Positions 1-6,840 are shown, numbered from the stretch's first letter. The stretch: 10,238 nt of DNA from JAYUHK01 sp043767025 (GCA_043767025.1 JAYUHK010000225.1:1-10238), one strand, 5' to 3'. Notes: generated by a model not told the origin, from the sequence alone. Numbers and translations: made by a program.

Positions 1-120
1 ACTTGAATTTCTACAAGGCACGTCTGAAAATACAGTCACATTGAATAAAATGCTGCTTAAAATTTTAGTAAAAATATTCTGCGTAACATGAGTTCTTAAG
101 TAAAAAAAAGTTTTACAACC
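1..120. other. Left-edge stretch without a confident gene
   Basis: No complete gene is visible. On the plus strand a short open frame from position 3 ends at a TGA at 42-44. It could be the last 13 codons of a gene beginning outside the window, but so short a tail cannot be assigned to any family. A second plus frame stays open to a TGA at 89-91, and a minus frame is open to the window edge without a good start. The stretch is AT-rich. It also contains one copy of a 19-nt motif repeated at 2432-2450 and, more loosely, at 6420-6439. Confidence 0.3.
63..81 (+). repeat. Copy 1 of a short AT-rich intergenic motif
   Basis: The sequence TTTTAGTAAAAATATTCTG matches positions 2432-2450 at 18 of 19 bases and 6420-6439 more loosely. 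All three copies lie in non-coding DNA in the same orientation. Copies 2 and 3 sit shortly after the stop of a plus-strand gene, and this one follows a possible gene tail ending at 44. Confidence 0.4.
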
Positions 121-236
121 TGATGCCGAAGGCATCAAACATTTATAGAAAAATATATGGTACATAGCGTCCGACCCCGAAGGGGTCGCAGATATAGGGC
201 ATTTGTCTTTTATAAACATTTAATCCCTTCGGGATT
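121..236. repeat. Three-hairpin palindromic intergenic element (REP-like)
   Basis: Three short perfect hairpins follow one another. They are TGATGCC-gaa-GGCATCA (121-137), CGACCCC-gaa-GGGGTCG (172-188) and AATCCC-ttc-GGGATT (222-236), each with a GAA or TTC loop. The outer two carry the same flank in opposite orientation: after hairpin 1 comes a CATTTATAGAAAA-type stretch (140-152), and the reverse complement of 208-221 before hairpin 3 reads AAATGTTTATAAAA. The whole is therefore an inverted pair around the middle hairpin. Such stem-loop units with an ATTTATAGAAAA-like tail resemble REP-type repeats of Bacteroidota as I remember them; that link is inference. No transposase is present. In the plus direction hairpin 3 runs into TTTTT and could act as a weak terminator. 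Confidence 0.7.
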
Positions 237-265
237 TTTAAACGAATGTAATCATGCGCAAGTAC

Positions 266-922
266 TTACGCTATATTTTTTAGTTGTTCAATAGCGGCTG
301 TCGGGTTTGCTGCCGCAAAAACACTATTGCCCGCCACCAACACATCTGCGCCTGCTGCGAGCAACGCCGCCGCATTGGTCGCGCTTACGCCGCCGTCAAT
401 TTCTATCAATGCACTTGATTGGCAGCGAGTTATGAGCGTTTTCAACTGTTTGATTTTTTCGTAAGTATGCTCAATAAATTGCTGCCCGCCAAAGCCGGGA
501 TTGACGGACATAAGGCAAACTACGTCCAACTCGGGCAAAATATCCTCCAACAACTGCACAGGCGTGTGTGGATTGAGGGCGACTCCAGCTTTCGCGCCCG
601 TCGCTTTTATCTGCTGGATATTGCGGTGCAGATGCGGACAGGCTTCATAGTGGACAGTCAGCACGTCGGCACCTGCCGCCCGAAATTGCTCGATGTAGTG
701 TTCGGGTTCTAATATCATCAAATGTACGTCGAGTGGCTTGGTCGCCAATTTTTTCATTGCCGCTACTATGAACATTCCGAAGGTAATATTGGGAACGAAC
801 CGTCCGTCCATCACATCTACATGAAACCAATCGGCTTGGCTGCGATTGACCATCGCCATTTCGTCGGCGAGTTTCGTAAAATCTGCCGCCAACAAAGACG
901 GTGCAATTAGGTGTTTGTTCAT
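266..922 (-). CDS. rpe: Ribulose-phosphate 3-epimerase
   Basis: This cytosolic enzyme of the pentose phosphate pathway interconverts ribulose 5-phosphate and xylulose 5-phosphate. The 218-residue product has the usual family length and the full (beta/alpha)8 signature set. It has APSLLAADF (7-15, with S9), HVDVMDGRFVPNITFG (34-49, with H34 and catalytic D36), DVHLMI (65-70, with H67), SVNPGFGGQQF (139-149, phosphate loop), IDGGV (175-179, with catalytic D176) and AGNSVF (197-202). The metal ligands H34, D36, H67 and D176 are all present. The frame is open upstream to an ATG at 994. The start at 922 is preferred because the family begins just before APS and because a TAnnTTTG promoter box lies between the two starts. 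The gene is divergent from the 1214 oxidoreductase and looks monocistronic. Confidence 0.96.
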   Translation of the reverse strand: MNKHLIAPSLLAADFTKLADEMAMVNRSQADWFHVDVMDGRFVPNITFGMFIVAAMKKLATKPLDVHLMILEPEHYIEQFRAAGADVLTVHYEACPHLHRNIQQIKATGAKAGVALNPHTPVQLLEDILPELDVVCLMSVNPGFGGQQFIEHTYEKIKQLKTLITRCQSSALIEIDGGVSATNAAALLAAGADVLVAGNSVFAAANPTAAIEQLKNIA

Positions 923-934
923 TCGAGTTTTTTG

Positions 935-942
935 CAAAAGTA
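935..942 (-). promoter_or_regulatory. Promoter -7 box for rpe
   Basis: On the minus strand this reads TACTTTTG, a perfect match to the Bacteroidota -7 consensus TAnnTTTG. It ends only 12 nt before the chosen ATG at 922, so the transcript leader would be about ten bases or fewer. No TTTG is seen at the usual -33 spacing (the nearest is 12 nt upstream, too close). It supports the 922 start over the ATG at 994. Confidence 0.55.
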
Positions 943-1139
943 AGAATTTTTTTTCAAAAAAATGGTAAGGATTTTTGTTGAGGAACATCTCCAAAACAAA
1001 ACCTTAAAAGCCACGCCCAAACTATCTCTGCGGCTTCGCTACCGAGTGGGTTTTATGTGGTGTTGGTGAGCAGCTGTGCAGGAATTTGGTACCAGAAAGT
1101 CATCGAGCAGCGATGATGCGCTGAAATAATAATTCTTTT

Positions 1140-1174
1140 TTTGGTAAAAACCTGCCTGAAGCTCTGTACTTTTG
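1140..1174 (+). promoter_or_regulatory. Bacteroidota-type promoter for the 1214 gene
   Basis: TTTG at 1140-1143 and TACTTTTG at 1167-1174 match the -33 and -7 consensus elements. The gap is 23 nt, at the long end of the usual 19-23. Transcription would start some 30-35 nt before the ATG at 1214. A 6-bp hairpin (TCATCG-agcag-CGATGA, 1100-1116) lies upstream; its role is unknown. Confidence 0.6.
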
Positions 1175-1213
1175 TGCGCAGCAAAAAAATGACTTTGCTG
1201 CACACCACATCGT

Positions 1214-2422
1214 ATGAAAATAGGAATTATCAAAGAAGGAAAAAATCCACCCGACTCGAGAGTACCGCTCACGCCCGAGCAATGCGCGAGCGTGCAAGCT
1301 GCACAGCCATCGCTCGAGATTGTGGTGCAGCCCTCGCCGTCGCGCTGCTATTCTGATGCCGAATATGTTGCGGCAGGAGTTGTTTTGCAAGAAAACCTAT
1401 CGGATTGCGACGTGTTGATGGGCGTGAAAGAAGTGCCGAAAGAGTGGTTGATAGCCGACAAAACGTACTTTTTCTTTTCGCACACCATCAAAAAACAGCC
1501 TTACAACCGCGCGCTGCTGCAAACTATTTTACAAAAAAAAATCCGCCTCATTGACTACGAAGTGCTGACCGATGCCAACGATGAACGATTGATAGCTTTT
1601 GGGCGTTTTGCGGGCATTGTCGGCGCACACAACGGCGTGATGCTCTACGGAGCGCGGACGCAGACTTTTCATCTCCCTCGAATGTTTGCCTGTCACGATT
1701 ATGCAGAAGCGGTAAATATTTACAAAAAAATTGCTTTTCCTGCTATGCGGATTGTCCTGACGGGGACTGGTAGAGTGTCGCAGGGGGCGGAGTTGGTGTT
1801 GCTCAATATGGGTTTTCAGCACGTTTCTCCGAAAGAATATCTGTCGGGAAAAGTGTTTGACGAGCCGATATTTACGCAGCTAAAAGCCAAGCACTACGCC
1901 CGTAGGAAAGACGGCGAACCCTTTGAAAAGGCGCATTTTTACGCTTATCCATCGGAGTACGAAAGTTCTTTTGAGCCTTACTTTCAGAGCAGTGATTTGA
2001 TGATAAACGGTATTTATTGGGACAGTCGCTCGCCGCAATTTTTTACGAGAGCGGACATGAAGCGTGCAGATTTTAGGATAAAAGTCATCGCAGATGTTAC
2101 TTGCGACATGGCTCCGCAGTCGTCTATTCCATCTACTTTGCGCGCTACGACCATCGCAGAACCCGTTTTTTGTTACCAGCCGCAGACCGAAATGGAAATT
2201 CCTGCCTATTCTCCCGACGGAATTGATATGATGACGATTGACAATTTGCCCAACGAACTGCCGCGCGACGCGTCAGAATTTTTTGGTAATCAATTCATTA
2301 AGAATATTTTGGGCGAATTGATGCAAGCCGAACACAGCGACGTGATAGAGCGAGCAACGGTCACAAAAAACGGAAATTTGACAAAAAAATTCGACTATCT
2401 AACGGATTTTGTCTATGAGTGA
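1214..2422 (+). CDS. Saccharopine dehydrogenase/LOR-family NAD(P)-dependent oxidoreductase
   Basis: This 402-residue cytosolic enzyme combines an alanine dehydrogenase/transhydrogenase-type N-terminal domain with a Rossmann domain. Visible motifs are SRVPLTP (15-21, R16), GVKEVP (70-75, K72), FFSHTIKKQPYN (87-98, H90), LIDYE (112-116), AFGRFAGIVG (128-137), the nucleotide loop LTGTGRVSQGA (182-192), IADVTCD (292-298) and a C-terminal DNLPNELPRDASEFF (343-357). The FSHTIK, DVTCD and DNLP-LPREASEFF-type motifs are typical of single-domain yeast Lys1 and of the lysine-ketoglutarate reductase half of animal AASS, rather than of true alanine dehydrogenases. The family is clear. The reaction (making or splitting saccharopine, using lysine and 2-oxoglutarate) is inferred from family only, because no lysine-pathway partner gene is adjacent. 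The ATG follows a consensus promoter and has no Shine-Dalgarno sequence. Confidence 0.85.
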   Translation: MKIGIIKEGKNPPDSRVPLTPEQCASVQAAQPSLEIVVQPSPSRCYSDAEYVAAGVVLQENLSDCDVLMGVKEVPKEWLIADKTYFFFSHTIKKQPYNRALLQTILQKKIRLIDYEVLTDANDERLIAFGRFAGIVGAHNGVMLYGARTQTFHLPRMFACHDYAEAVNIYKKIAFPAMRIVLTGTGRVSQGAELVLLNMGFQHVSPKEYLSGKVFDEPIFTQLKAKHYARRKDGEPFEKAHFYAYPSEYESSFEPYFQSSDLMINGIYWDSRSPQFFTRADMKRADFRIKVIADVTCDMAPQSSIPSTLRATTIAEPVFCYQPQTEMEIPAYSPDGIDMMTIDNLPNELPRDASEFFGNQFIKNILGELMQAEHSDVIERATVTKNGNLTKKFDYLTDFVYE

Positions 2423-2431
2423 AAGTATTTT

Positions 2432-2450
2432 TTTTAGTAAAAATATACTG
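2432..2450 (+). repeat. Copy 2 of the short AT-rich intergenic motif
   Basis: TTTTAGTAAAAATATACTG differs from copy 1 (63-81) at a single base. It begins 10 nt after the stop of the 1214 gene and ends 16 nt before the -7 box of the next gene. With the preceding T-run it can form a weak AT-only stem, so it may be a terminator-like element. Confidence 0.4.
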
Positions 2451-2466
2451 TGACAAACTTATTTGT

Positions 2467-2474
2467 TATATTTG
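2467..2474 (+). promoter_or_regulatory. Promoter -7 box for the 2513 gene
   Basis: TATATTTG is a perfect TAnnTTTG match, 38 nt before the ATG at 2513. No TTTG is visible at the matching -33 distance. The box implies the 2513 gene is transcribed separately from the upstream oxidoreductase. Confidence 0.5.
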
Positions 2475-2512
2475 CGTTGTAAATGTGGCAGTAATCAATA
2501 AAATAGCAGCTT

Positions 2513-2959
2513 ATGAGCGTAGTAGAAAGGGCAAATTTAGTGATTTATCGCTTGGGAAAGCGAGGTTTGGAGGTCTTTTTGGTAAAAAACAAACAGACAG
2601 AAGAAGCGGCGGAATGGCAACTGCCAGCCGACAGCCTCACGCAATGCCACCAAGCTCAAACCTTGATTGACTCCGATTGTGCGTTTCAGTTAGACCCTGT
2701 GCAGCAAGAGGAAAGCCGCTCGTCTTTGAACCATGCGCTGGCAGTAGAGGACAATTTGCCCGAAGTCCCGTCGCTGAAAAGTTTGCTTCGCGAGGACTGG
2801 GACGTAGTAAAAAGCCACGTCCAAGAAATAGTGGACTCCGAAGAAGGTACTTATTTTGCCGTAAAAGAAGCGTTCAAAAAGATACTGCCCTCGCAGTATG
2901 CTTTTCTGAAAGAACTCAAAGACATCGTGCGCGACCGAAATTCGGTGCGCGATTTGTGA
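2513..2959 (+). CDS. Conserved-looking small protein with Nudix-like N-terminus
   Basis: The 148-residue soluble protein has no signal peptide or membrane segment. Residues 8-38 (NLVIYRL, then GLEVFLVKN, then EWQLP) read like the first strands of a Nudix hydrolase, where a strand, a turn and VFLVK lead into W-x-LP. The Nudix box that should follow, with its GxxxxxE and REUxEExG residues, is absent; a polar, Glu/Gln-rich linker stands in its place (40-85). The C-terminal third (about 88-148) is predicted helical, with SLKSLLREDWDVV and YFAVKEAFKKILPSQYAFLKEL as the most conserved-looking parts. The Nudix relation is inference, and a catalytic Nudix activity is unlikely. The function is unknown. 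The gene has its own -7 box and its stop lies 11 nt from the convergent gene's stop. Confidence 0.75.
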   Translation: MSVVERANLVIYRLGKRGLEVFLVKNKQTEEAAEWQLPADSLTQCHQAQTLIDSDCAFQLDPVQQEESRSSLNHALAVEDNLPEVPSLKSLLREDWDVVKSHVQEIVDSEEGTYFAVKEAFKKILPSQYAFLKELKDIVRDRNSVRDL

Positions 2960-2970
2960 GGAATTATCTG

Positions 2971-3486
2971 CTAATTGCCGCCCACATTTCCTTTGAAAAA
3001 TGGAAAATAAGTCGAGCCACTGTGTGAGAATTTCTTTTTGGCGGAAGCCGTCAAAGGCAGTTTGTATTGTCCGCAAAAATTAGTCAAAAAAGTAGTAAGT
3101 TGCTTGACTTCGATGTTGCGCGATTCGGGACGCAAGTGATAAGCAATGTGCTTTATCGTGCCGTCTTTGTCCCAATAAATATTTATCCACAACTTCAAAC
3201 CTTTCAGGTTAAAATTGACCTGATTGCTGTACTCTTCGATAGCGTTCATCATATCTACCCACTTGGCGGAGGCTTCTTCCACGCTGTTGTTGCAAGCAAA
3301 AATCAACAAATAACTATATTCGTAAGACAAACGCTCCGAGTAGCTGTCCGTGTCGTCGCCGAGCAGAAACACACGCGGTATTTTGGTGCTGTCCGTCCAG
3401 TTTTGAGTCGTAGAGGCTTGAAGTTTGCTCAAAAAACAAACATTCAGAGTGCAGAAAGTTAGAAAAAAAATAGCTGCAAATCGCAT
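2971..3486 (-). CDS. Exported protein of unknown function
   Basis: The 171-residue product begins with a clear signal peptide: MR, a hydrophobic core rich in F, L and I, and a probable signal peptidase I site after LQA (A24/S25). It is therefore probably periplasmic or exported, with no lipobox. The mature part has a GDDTDSY stretch (43-49), a helical segment (VEEASAKWVDMMNAIEEY, 69-86), then a strand-turn-strand LKLWINIYWDKDGTIKHIAYHL (97-118). The last part resembles the beta-hairpin of TonB C-terminal-like folds, which is weak inference. I do not recognise the family. The frame is open upstream to 3597, but the ATG at 3486 is chosen because the signal peptide begins there. The gene converges tightly with the 2513 gene. 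Confidence 0.75.
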   Translation of the reverse strand: MRFAAIFFLTFCTLNVCFLSKLQASTTQNWTDSTKIPRVFLLGDDTDSYSERLSYEYSYLLIFACNNSVEEASAKWVDMMNAIEEYSNQVNFNLKGLKLWINIYWDKDGTIKHIAYHLRPESRNIEVKQLTTFLTNFCGQYKLPLTASAKKKFSHSGSTYFPFFKGNVGGN

Positions 3487-3662
3487 TATGTTAGTATAAA
3501 ATTTGATGAAAAGAATGATATTGCGCAATAACGTAAAAAAACAAAGAACTATTGGAAAATAAGCTATCTTTAACGAATCATTAGGAATTAAGAGCAATAA
3601 AGTAATTTATTTTAGGGACATTCCTTGACGAAAAAGCTGTAATTTTCTGTCTTTTGACGCTG

Positions 3663-3670
3663 CAAATGTA
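3663..3670 (-). promoter_or_regulatory. Candidate -7 box pointing towards the exported-protein gene
   Basis: On the minus strand this reads TACATTTG, a TAnnTTTG match. It lies 176 nt upstream of the ATG at 3486, so the leader would be long, and no -33 TTTG is seen. It is the only consensus -7 box in this 350-nt divergent gap. Confidence 0.3.
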
Positions 3671-3775
3671 TCACATTTTTTCTAATATTTTGTAAAAAAT
3701 CCGATGTCCGTTGCAGTAACTTTTTTTTTGGTTAAAAAAATCCTCCAAACACTTTAAGAATATAAATCAACGTTT

Positions 3776-3812
3776 GTGCGCTGACGCACTATTTTATCAC
3801 GGCTTTGCGCCG
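3776..3812. other. Two adjacent small hairpins before the receptor gene
   Basis: GTGCG-ctga-CGCAC (3776-3789) and CGGC-tttgc-GCCG (3800-3812) lie side by side and end 21 nt before the receptor's start codon, in otherwise AT-rich DNA. They would be in the mRNA leader if transcription begins further up, and could affect translation or mRNA stability. The rest of the 3487-3833 gap shows only AT-rich sequence and the weak -7 box at 3663. No good promoter for the receptor was found; AACGTTTG at 3769-3776 misses the consensus by one base and has no -33 partner. Confidence 0.4.
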
Positions 3813-3833
3813 AAAAATTAAAAATCATTGTTT

Positions 3834-6368
3834 GTGAAAGTATATTTTTATTTTTTTATCGCTTTATTTTTTCTAAAAAATAACAATCTGACCGCCCAAA
3901 GTGCCACTATTTACGGCACGCTGACGGACGTGACGACGGGCAGCTTCGTAGAGGTCGCAACCGTCTATGCCAAAGGCGGCTCGGTGGCAGCCGAAAGCAA
4001 CGACAAGGGAGAGTACGCCCTCAAAGTGCCGACGGGACTTGCTATCAAGTTGATAATCAGCCGTTTAGGGTTCAAAGAAAGCGTGATAGAAATTCGAGCA
4101 TTGTCGGTCGGGGAGCGGTACAGAGTAGATGTGGCGTTGTCGCCGCTCGCCTCCACGATGGAAATTATCATCAAAGAAAACAGAACGCGCGACGCAGGTA
4201 TTATCCGTGAAGACGTGAGAGAACTCAAATATTTGCCATCTACGACAGGGAATTTGGAGAGCGTGCTGCCGCATATTGCGCTCGGCACCAACTCGGGTAC
4301 GGGTGGCGAGCTGAGTTCGCAGTATCAAGTGCGGGGCGGCAACTACGACGAAAATCTGGTCTATGTCAATGATTTTGAAATCTACCGTCCGCAACTTATC
4401 CGCGCAGGGCAGCAAGAAGGACTTACTTTTGCGAACATAGATTTGATTCGGGATTTGACCTTTTCGTCGGGCGGTTTTGCGGCTAAATATGGCGACAAAC
4501 TTTCGTCGGTTTTGGATATTCGGTACAAGCGTCCCGACTCGCTGCGGAGTTCTATCGGTATGAGTTTTTTGGGCGGCTCGGCTCACGTCGAAGGCAGCAA
4601 AAAATTAGATGCAGAAGGCTATCGCAGGTTTCGCTTTTTGGCGGGGGCGCGCTACAAAACGACCCAATATTTGCTCGGCACTTTGGACACCAAAGGCGAA
4701 TATACGCCCAACTTTACGGATATTCAGGCTTATCTTACTTACGACCTCACGCGCAGCTGGCAGCTCGGTCTGATAGGCAATTACAACAAAAGCAGCTACC
4801 AATTTATTCCCACTTCACGCAACACTGCGTTGGGTTTGGTGAATTTTGCACTCCAGCTTTACAGCGTTTTCGAAGGGCAGGAAGTAGATGATTTTACGAC
4901 CGCAATGGGTGGCGTTGCGCTGACTTATTTGCCCGATTTGAAGCGAAATCCGTATTTTTTAAAATTTCTCGCTTCTACCTACCAAAGCACCGAAAATGAA
5001 CGAATTGACATCACGGGCTACTATCGTTTGGGCGAAATAAACACAGATCCGGGCAGCAGCACTTTCGGGCAGGTACTTTCTGTGTTGGGGACTGGCGTTC
5101 AGCAGCAATATGTTCGTAATTTTTTGACTTCCAATGTCACCAATGTTGAACACAAAGGCGGCGTAGAACTCCAAAAAACGTATGATAATTCGCAGAAAAC
5201 CAGCAGCCACTTTTTTCAGTGGAGTGCAAAATACCAACACGAATACATTTTTGACAAAATAAATGAATGGGAACGCCTCGATTCGGCGGGTTATTCTATC
5301 AAAACAAATCCCGATACGCTCAACGTGCGGACGGTCATCAAATCTCGCAATACGCTGTCTTCCAATCGTCTTTCGGCTCACTTTCAGGACACTTATACGC
5401 TTCGCGAAGACGAAAAATATGAGCTGCAAGTCACAGCAGGTGTGCGCGGAGCTTTCTGGACGCTCAATCGGGAGGCTTTCGTAACGCCGCGCTTGCAGGT
5501 ACTTTTCAAGCCTTTGGCGGGCAGCCAAAATATATCGTATCAGTTGTCGGGCGGCTTGTATTATCAGCCGCCGTTTTATAGAGAGTTGCGGCAGCGCGAC
5601 GGCATCGTGAACCCCAATGTGGTGTCCCAAAAGTCGGCGCATTTGGTCGGCGGATTCACTTACGACTTCGATATGCCGAAATTTGGCAAAAAGAAATTTC
5701 GTTTTATTGCGGAAGCCTACTACAAAAAACTGTGGGATTTGGTTTCGTATGACGTGGACAATGTGCGAGTGCGGTATTCGGGCAAAAACGACGCGACGGG
5801 CTACGTCACGGGCTTGGATATGCGCATCAATGGCGAGTTTGTTCCCGGCGCGGAGTCGTGGATAAACCTTTCGCTGCTTCGGGCGCGCGAAAAGTTGGAC
5901 GGCATCCAGCACCGCCAGCGAGAAGTAGGGCAGGCGGAGGGGGTCAATGTGGCAGATGTACGCCGACCGACTGACCAACTGCTTACGCTTTCTATCTTTT
6001 TTCAGGATTATTTGCCCCGCAATAAGAACTTCAAAATGCACCTCAACACAACCATTGGCACCGGACTTCCTTTCGGACTGCCCGAAAACAACACGGTCTA
6101 TCGGAACACCTACGGCTTCGCGCCTTACCACCGAGTAGATATTGGCTTTGCGGTCGCGCTTTGGGACGAGGCTCGGCGGCTGCGCCGTCCGCAACATTTT
6201 ATGAGTTTTTCGCGTGCTGCGTGGTTGAGTTTGGAGGTTTTCAACCTTCTAAAAGTATCGAATACCGCATCGAACACATGGATAAAAACCATCTACAACT
6301 CCCAATACGCTATCCCGAACTACCTGACTTCGCGCCGCATTAATTTAAGACTGAAAATGGATTTTTGA
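3834..6368 (+). CDS. TonB-dependent outer-membrane receptor with carboxypeptidase-regulatory-like N-domain
   Basis: The product is 844 residues. A signal peptide (1-21, cleavage near LTA/QS) targets it to the outer membrane. Residues 24-112 (starting IYGTLTDVTTGSFVEVATV, with DKGEYAL) form the CarboxypepD_reg-like beta-sandwich common in Bacteroidota receptors. Residues about 115-240 are the plug, with SQYQVRGGNYDENLVYVNDFEI near 162-183. The remainder is an aromatic-rich 22-strand-type barrel ending in RINLRLKMDF, with the terminal Phe typical of outer-membrane barrels. It imports an unknown ligand with TonB/ExbBD energy. No SusD-like partner is adjacent, so a polysaccharide-utilisation role is not supported. 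Start choice: there is no in-frame ATG; GTG at 3834 gives MKVYF plus a normal signal peptide, and TTG at 3828 would add two residues. Confidence 0.9.
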   Translation: MKVYFYFFIALFFLKNNNLTAQSATIYGTLTDVTTGSFVEVATVYAKGGSVAAESNDKGEYALKVPTGLAIKLIISRLGFKESVIEIRALSVGERYRVDVALSPLASTMEIIIKENRTRDAGIIREDVRELKYLPSTTGNLESVLPHIALGTNSGTGGELSSQYQVRGGNYDENLVYVNDFEIYRPQLIRAGQQEGLTFANIDLIRDLTFSSGGFAAKYGDKLSSVLDIRYKRPDSLRSSIGMSFLGGSAHVEGSKKLDAEGYRRFRFLAGARYKTTQYLLGTLDTKGEYTPNFTDIQAYLTYDLTRSWQLGLIGNYNKSSYQFIPTSRNTALGLVNFALQLYSVFEGQEVDDFTTAMGGVALTYLPDLKRNPYFLKFLASTYQSTENERIDITGYYRLGEINTDPGSSTFGQVLSVLGTGVQQQYVRNFLTSNVTNVEHKGGVELQKTYDNSQKTSSHFFQWSAKYQHEYIFDKINEWERLDSAGYSIKTNPDTLNVRTVIKSRNTLSSNRLSAHFQDTYTLREDEKYELQVTAGVRGAFWTLNREAFVTPRLQVLFKPLAGSQNISYQLSGGLYYQPPFYRELRQRDGIVNPNVVSQKSAHLVGGFTYDFDMPKFGKKKFRFIAEAYYKKLWDLVSYDVDNVRVRYSGKNDATGYVTGLDMRINGEFVPGAESWINLSLLRAREKLDGIQHRQREVGQAEGVNVADVRRPTDQLLTLSIFFQDYLPRNKNFKMHLNTTIGTGLPFGLPENNTVYRNTYGFAPYHRVDIGFAVALWDEARRLRRPQHFMSFSRAAWLSLEVFNLLKVSNTASNTWIKTIYNSQYAIPNYLTSRRINLRLKMDF

Positions 6369-6419
6369 GAGCGTGTGGTTTGGGGGGAATTTAGTCCGAA
6401 TAAAATTTCGTCTAATACT

Positions 6420-6439
6420 TTTTATCAAAAAATATTCTG
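6420..6439 (+). repeat. Copy 3 (diverged) of the short AT-rich intergenic motif
   Basis: TTTTATCAAAAAATATTCTG resembles copies 1 and 2 with two substitutions and one extra A relative to copy 1. It starts 51 nt after the receptor's stop codon. The rest of 6369-6552 is AT-rich with a short tandem ACTAAAA repeat near 6520-6540, and I see no gene or convincing terminator there. Confidence 0.3.
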
Positions 6440-6552
6440 TATAATACCAGTCAAGTTCTTACACTTAAATAGATAATATTTAATATTCGACATAATTCGT
6501 TGATTTTCAATAGTTTATGATGACTAAAAACTAAAAACTTATAACTACTTAG

Positions 6553-6765
6553 CTACATTTCGTACACTGGTTCGTCTGCACCAAAAGCATTGGCGAGTTG
6601 TTGTTTTGAAAAATAGTTCCACTGATTTTTTTCCGCATCTTCTGTCTGATTGCTTATTTTCTCAATATATTGCAGCAAAAATTGGTTAATTTGTTGGCTT
6701 ACTTTGAGTTGCTCGGGCAAAGGCAGAGCAGTGAATAGTTGAAAAACATCTGTTTTGGTTACCAT
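6553..6765 (-). CDS. Small antitoxin-like protein (orphan)
   Basis: The 70-residue soluble product has a helical N-terminal half (LPLPEQLKVSQQINQFLLQYI, about 15-35), a polar linker and the tail WNYFSKQQLANAFGADEPVYEM. A short helical N-part followed by a W...S.xxLA.AFG.DEP.Y tail is typical, as I remember it, of small type II antitoxin-like proteins in Bacteroidota; the function is inference. No toxin gene (PIN, RelE, HicA or MazF-like) is adjacent, as downstream lies only the convergent receptor. The frame is open further upstream, but the ATG at 6765 is chosen because a consensus promoter sits just in front of it. A decayed copy of its 3' end lies at 6841-6888. Confidence 0.65.
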   Translation of the reverse strand: MVTKTDVFQLFTALPLPEQLKVSQQINQFLLQYIEKISNQTEDAEKNQWNYFSKQQLANAFGADEPVYEM

Positions 6766-6783
6766 TTCATTTTTAATTTGAAA

Positions 6784-6814
6784 CAAATATATAGCTTTTT
6801 TTGAAAATATCAAA
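6784..6814 (-). promoter_or_regulatory. Consensus promoter for the antitoxin-like gene
   Basis: On the minus strand, TTTG (6814-6811), a 19-nt gap and TATATTTG (6791-6784) match both Bacteroidota promoter elements at ideal spacing. The -7 box ends 18 nt before the ATG at 6765. This supports separate transcription of the small gene and argues against an operon with the XRE gene. Confidence 0.7.
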
Positions 6815-6840
6815 AAAATAAATGACAAAAAAGCCAGTTT

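Noticed and set aside
121..236. CRISPR array from repeated hairpins
   Set aside because: The repeats differ in sequence, are in mixed orientation and have unequal spacing, and no cas gene is present.
1039..1390. Two minus-strand ORFs over the start of the 1214 gene
   Set aside because: They overlap the promoter and conserved N-terminus of the oxidoreductase, and neither has recognisable motifs.
4959..6197. Long antisense open frame (412 codons) opposite the receptor gene
   Set aside because: It lies wholly inside a well-supported TonB-dependent receptor, shows no family motif and is rich in Arg and Ile as expected from reading such a gene backwards.
3834..6368. SusC-type receptor of a polysaccharide-utilisation locus
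   Set aside because: No SusD-like lipoprotein, glycoside hydrolase or hybrid regulator is adjacent, and the receptor is shorter than typical SusC proteins of about 1000 residues.
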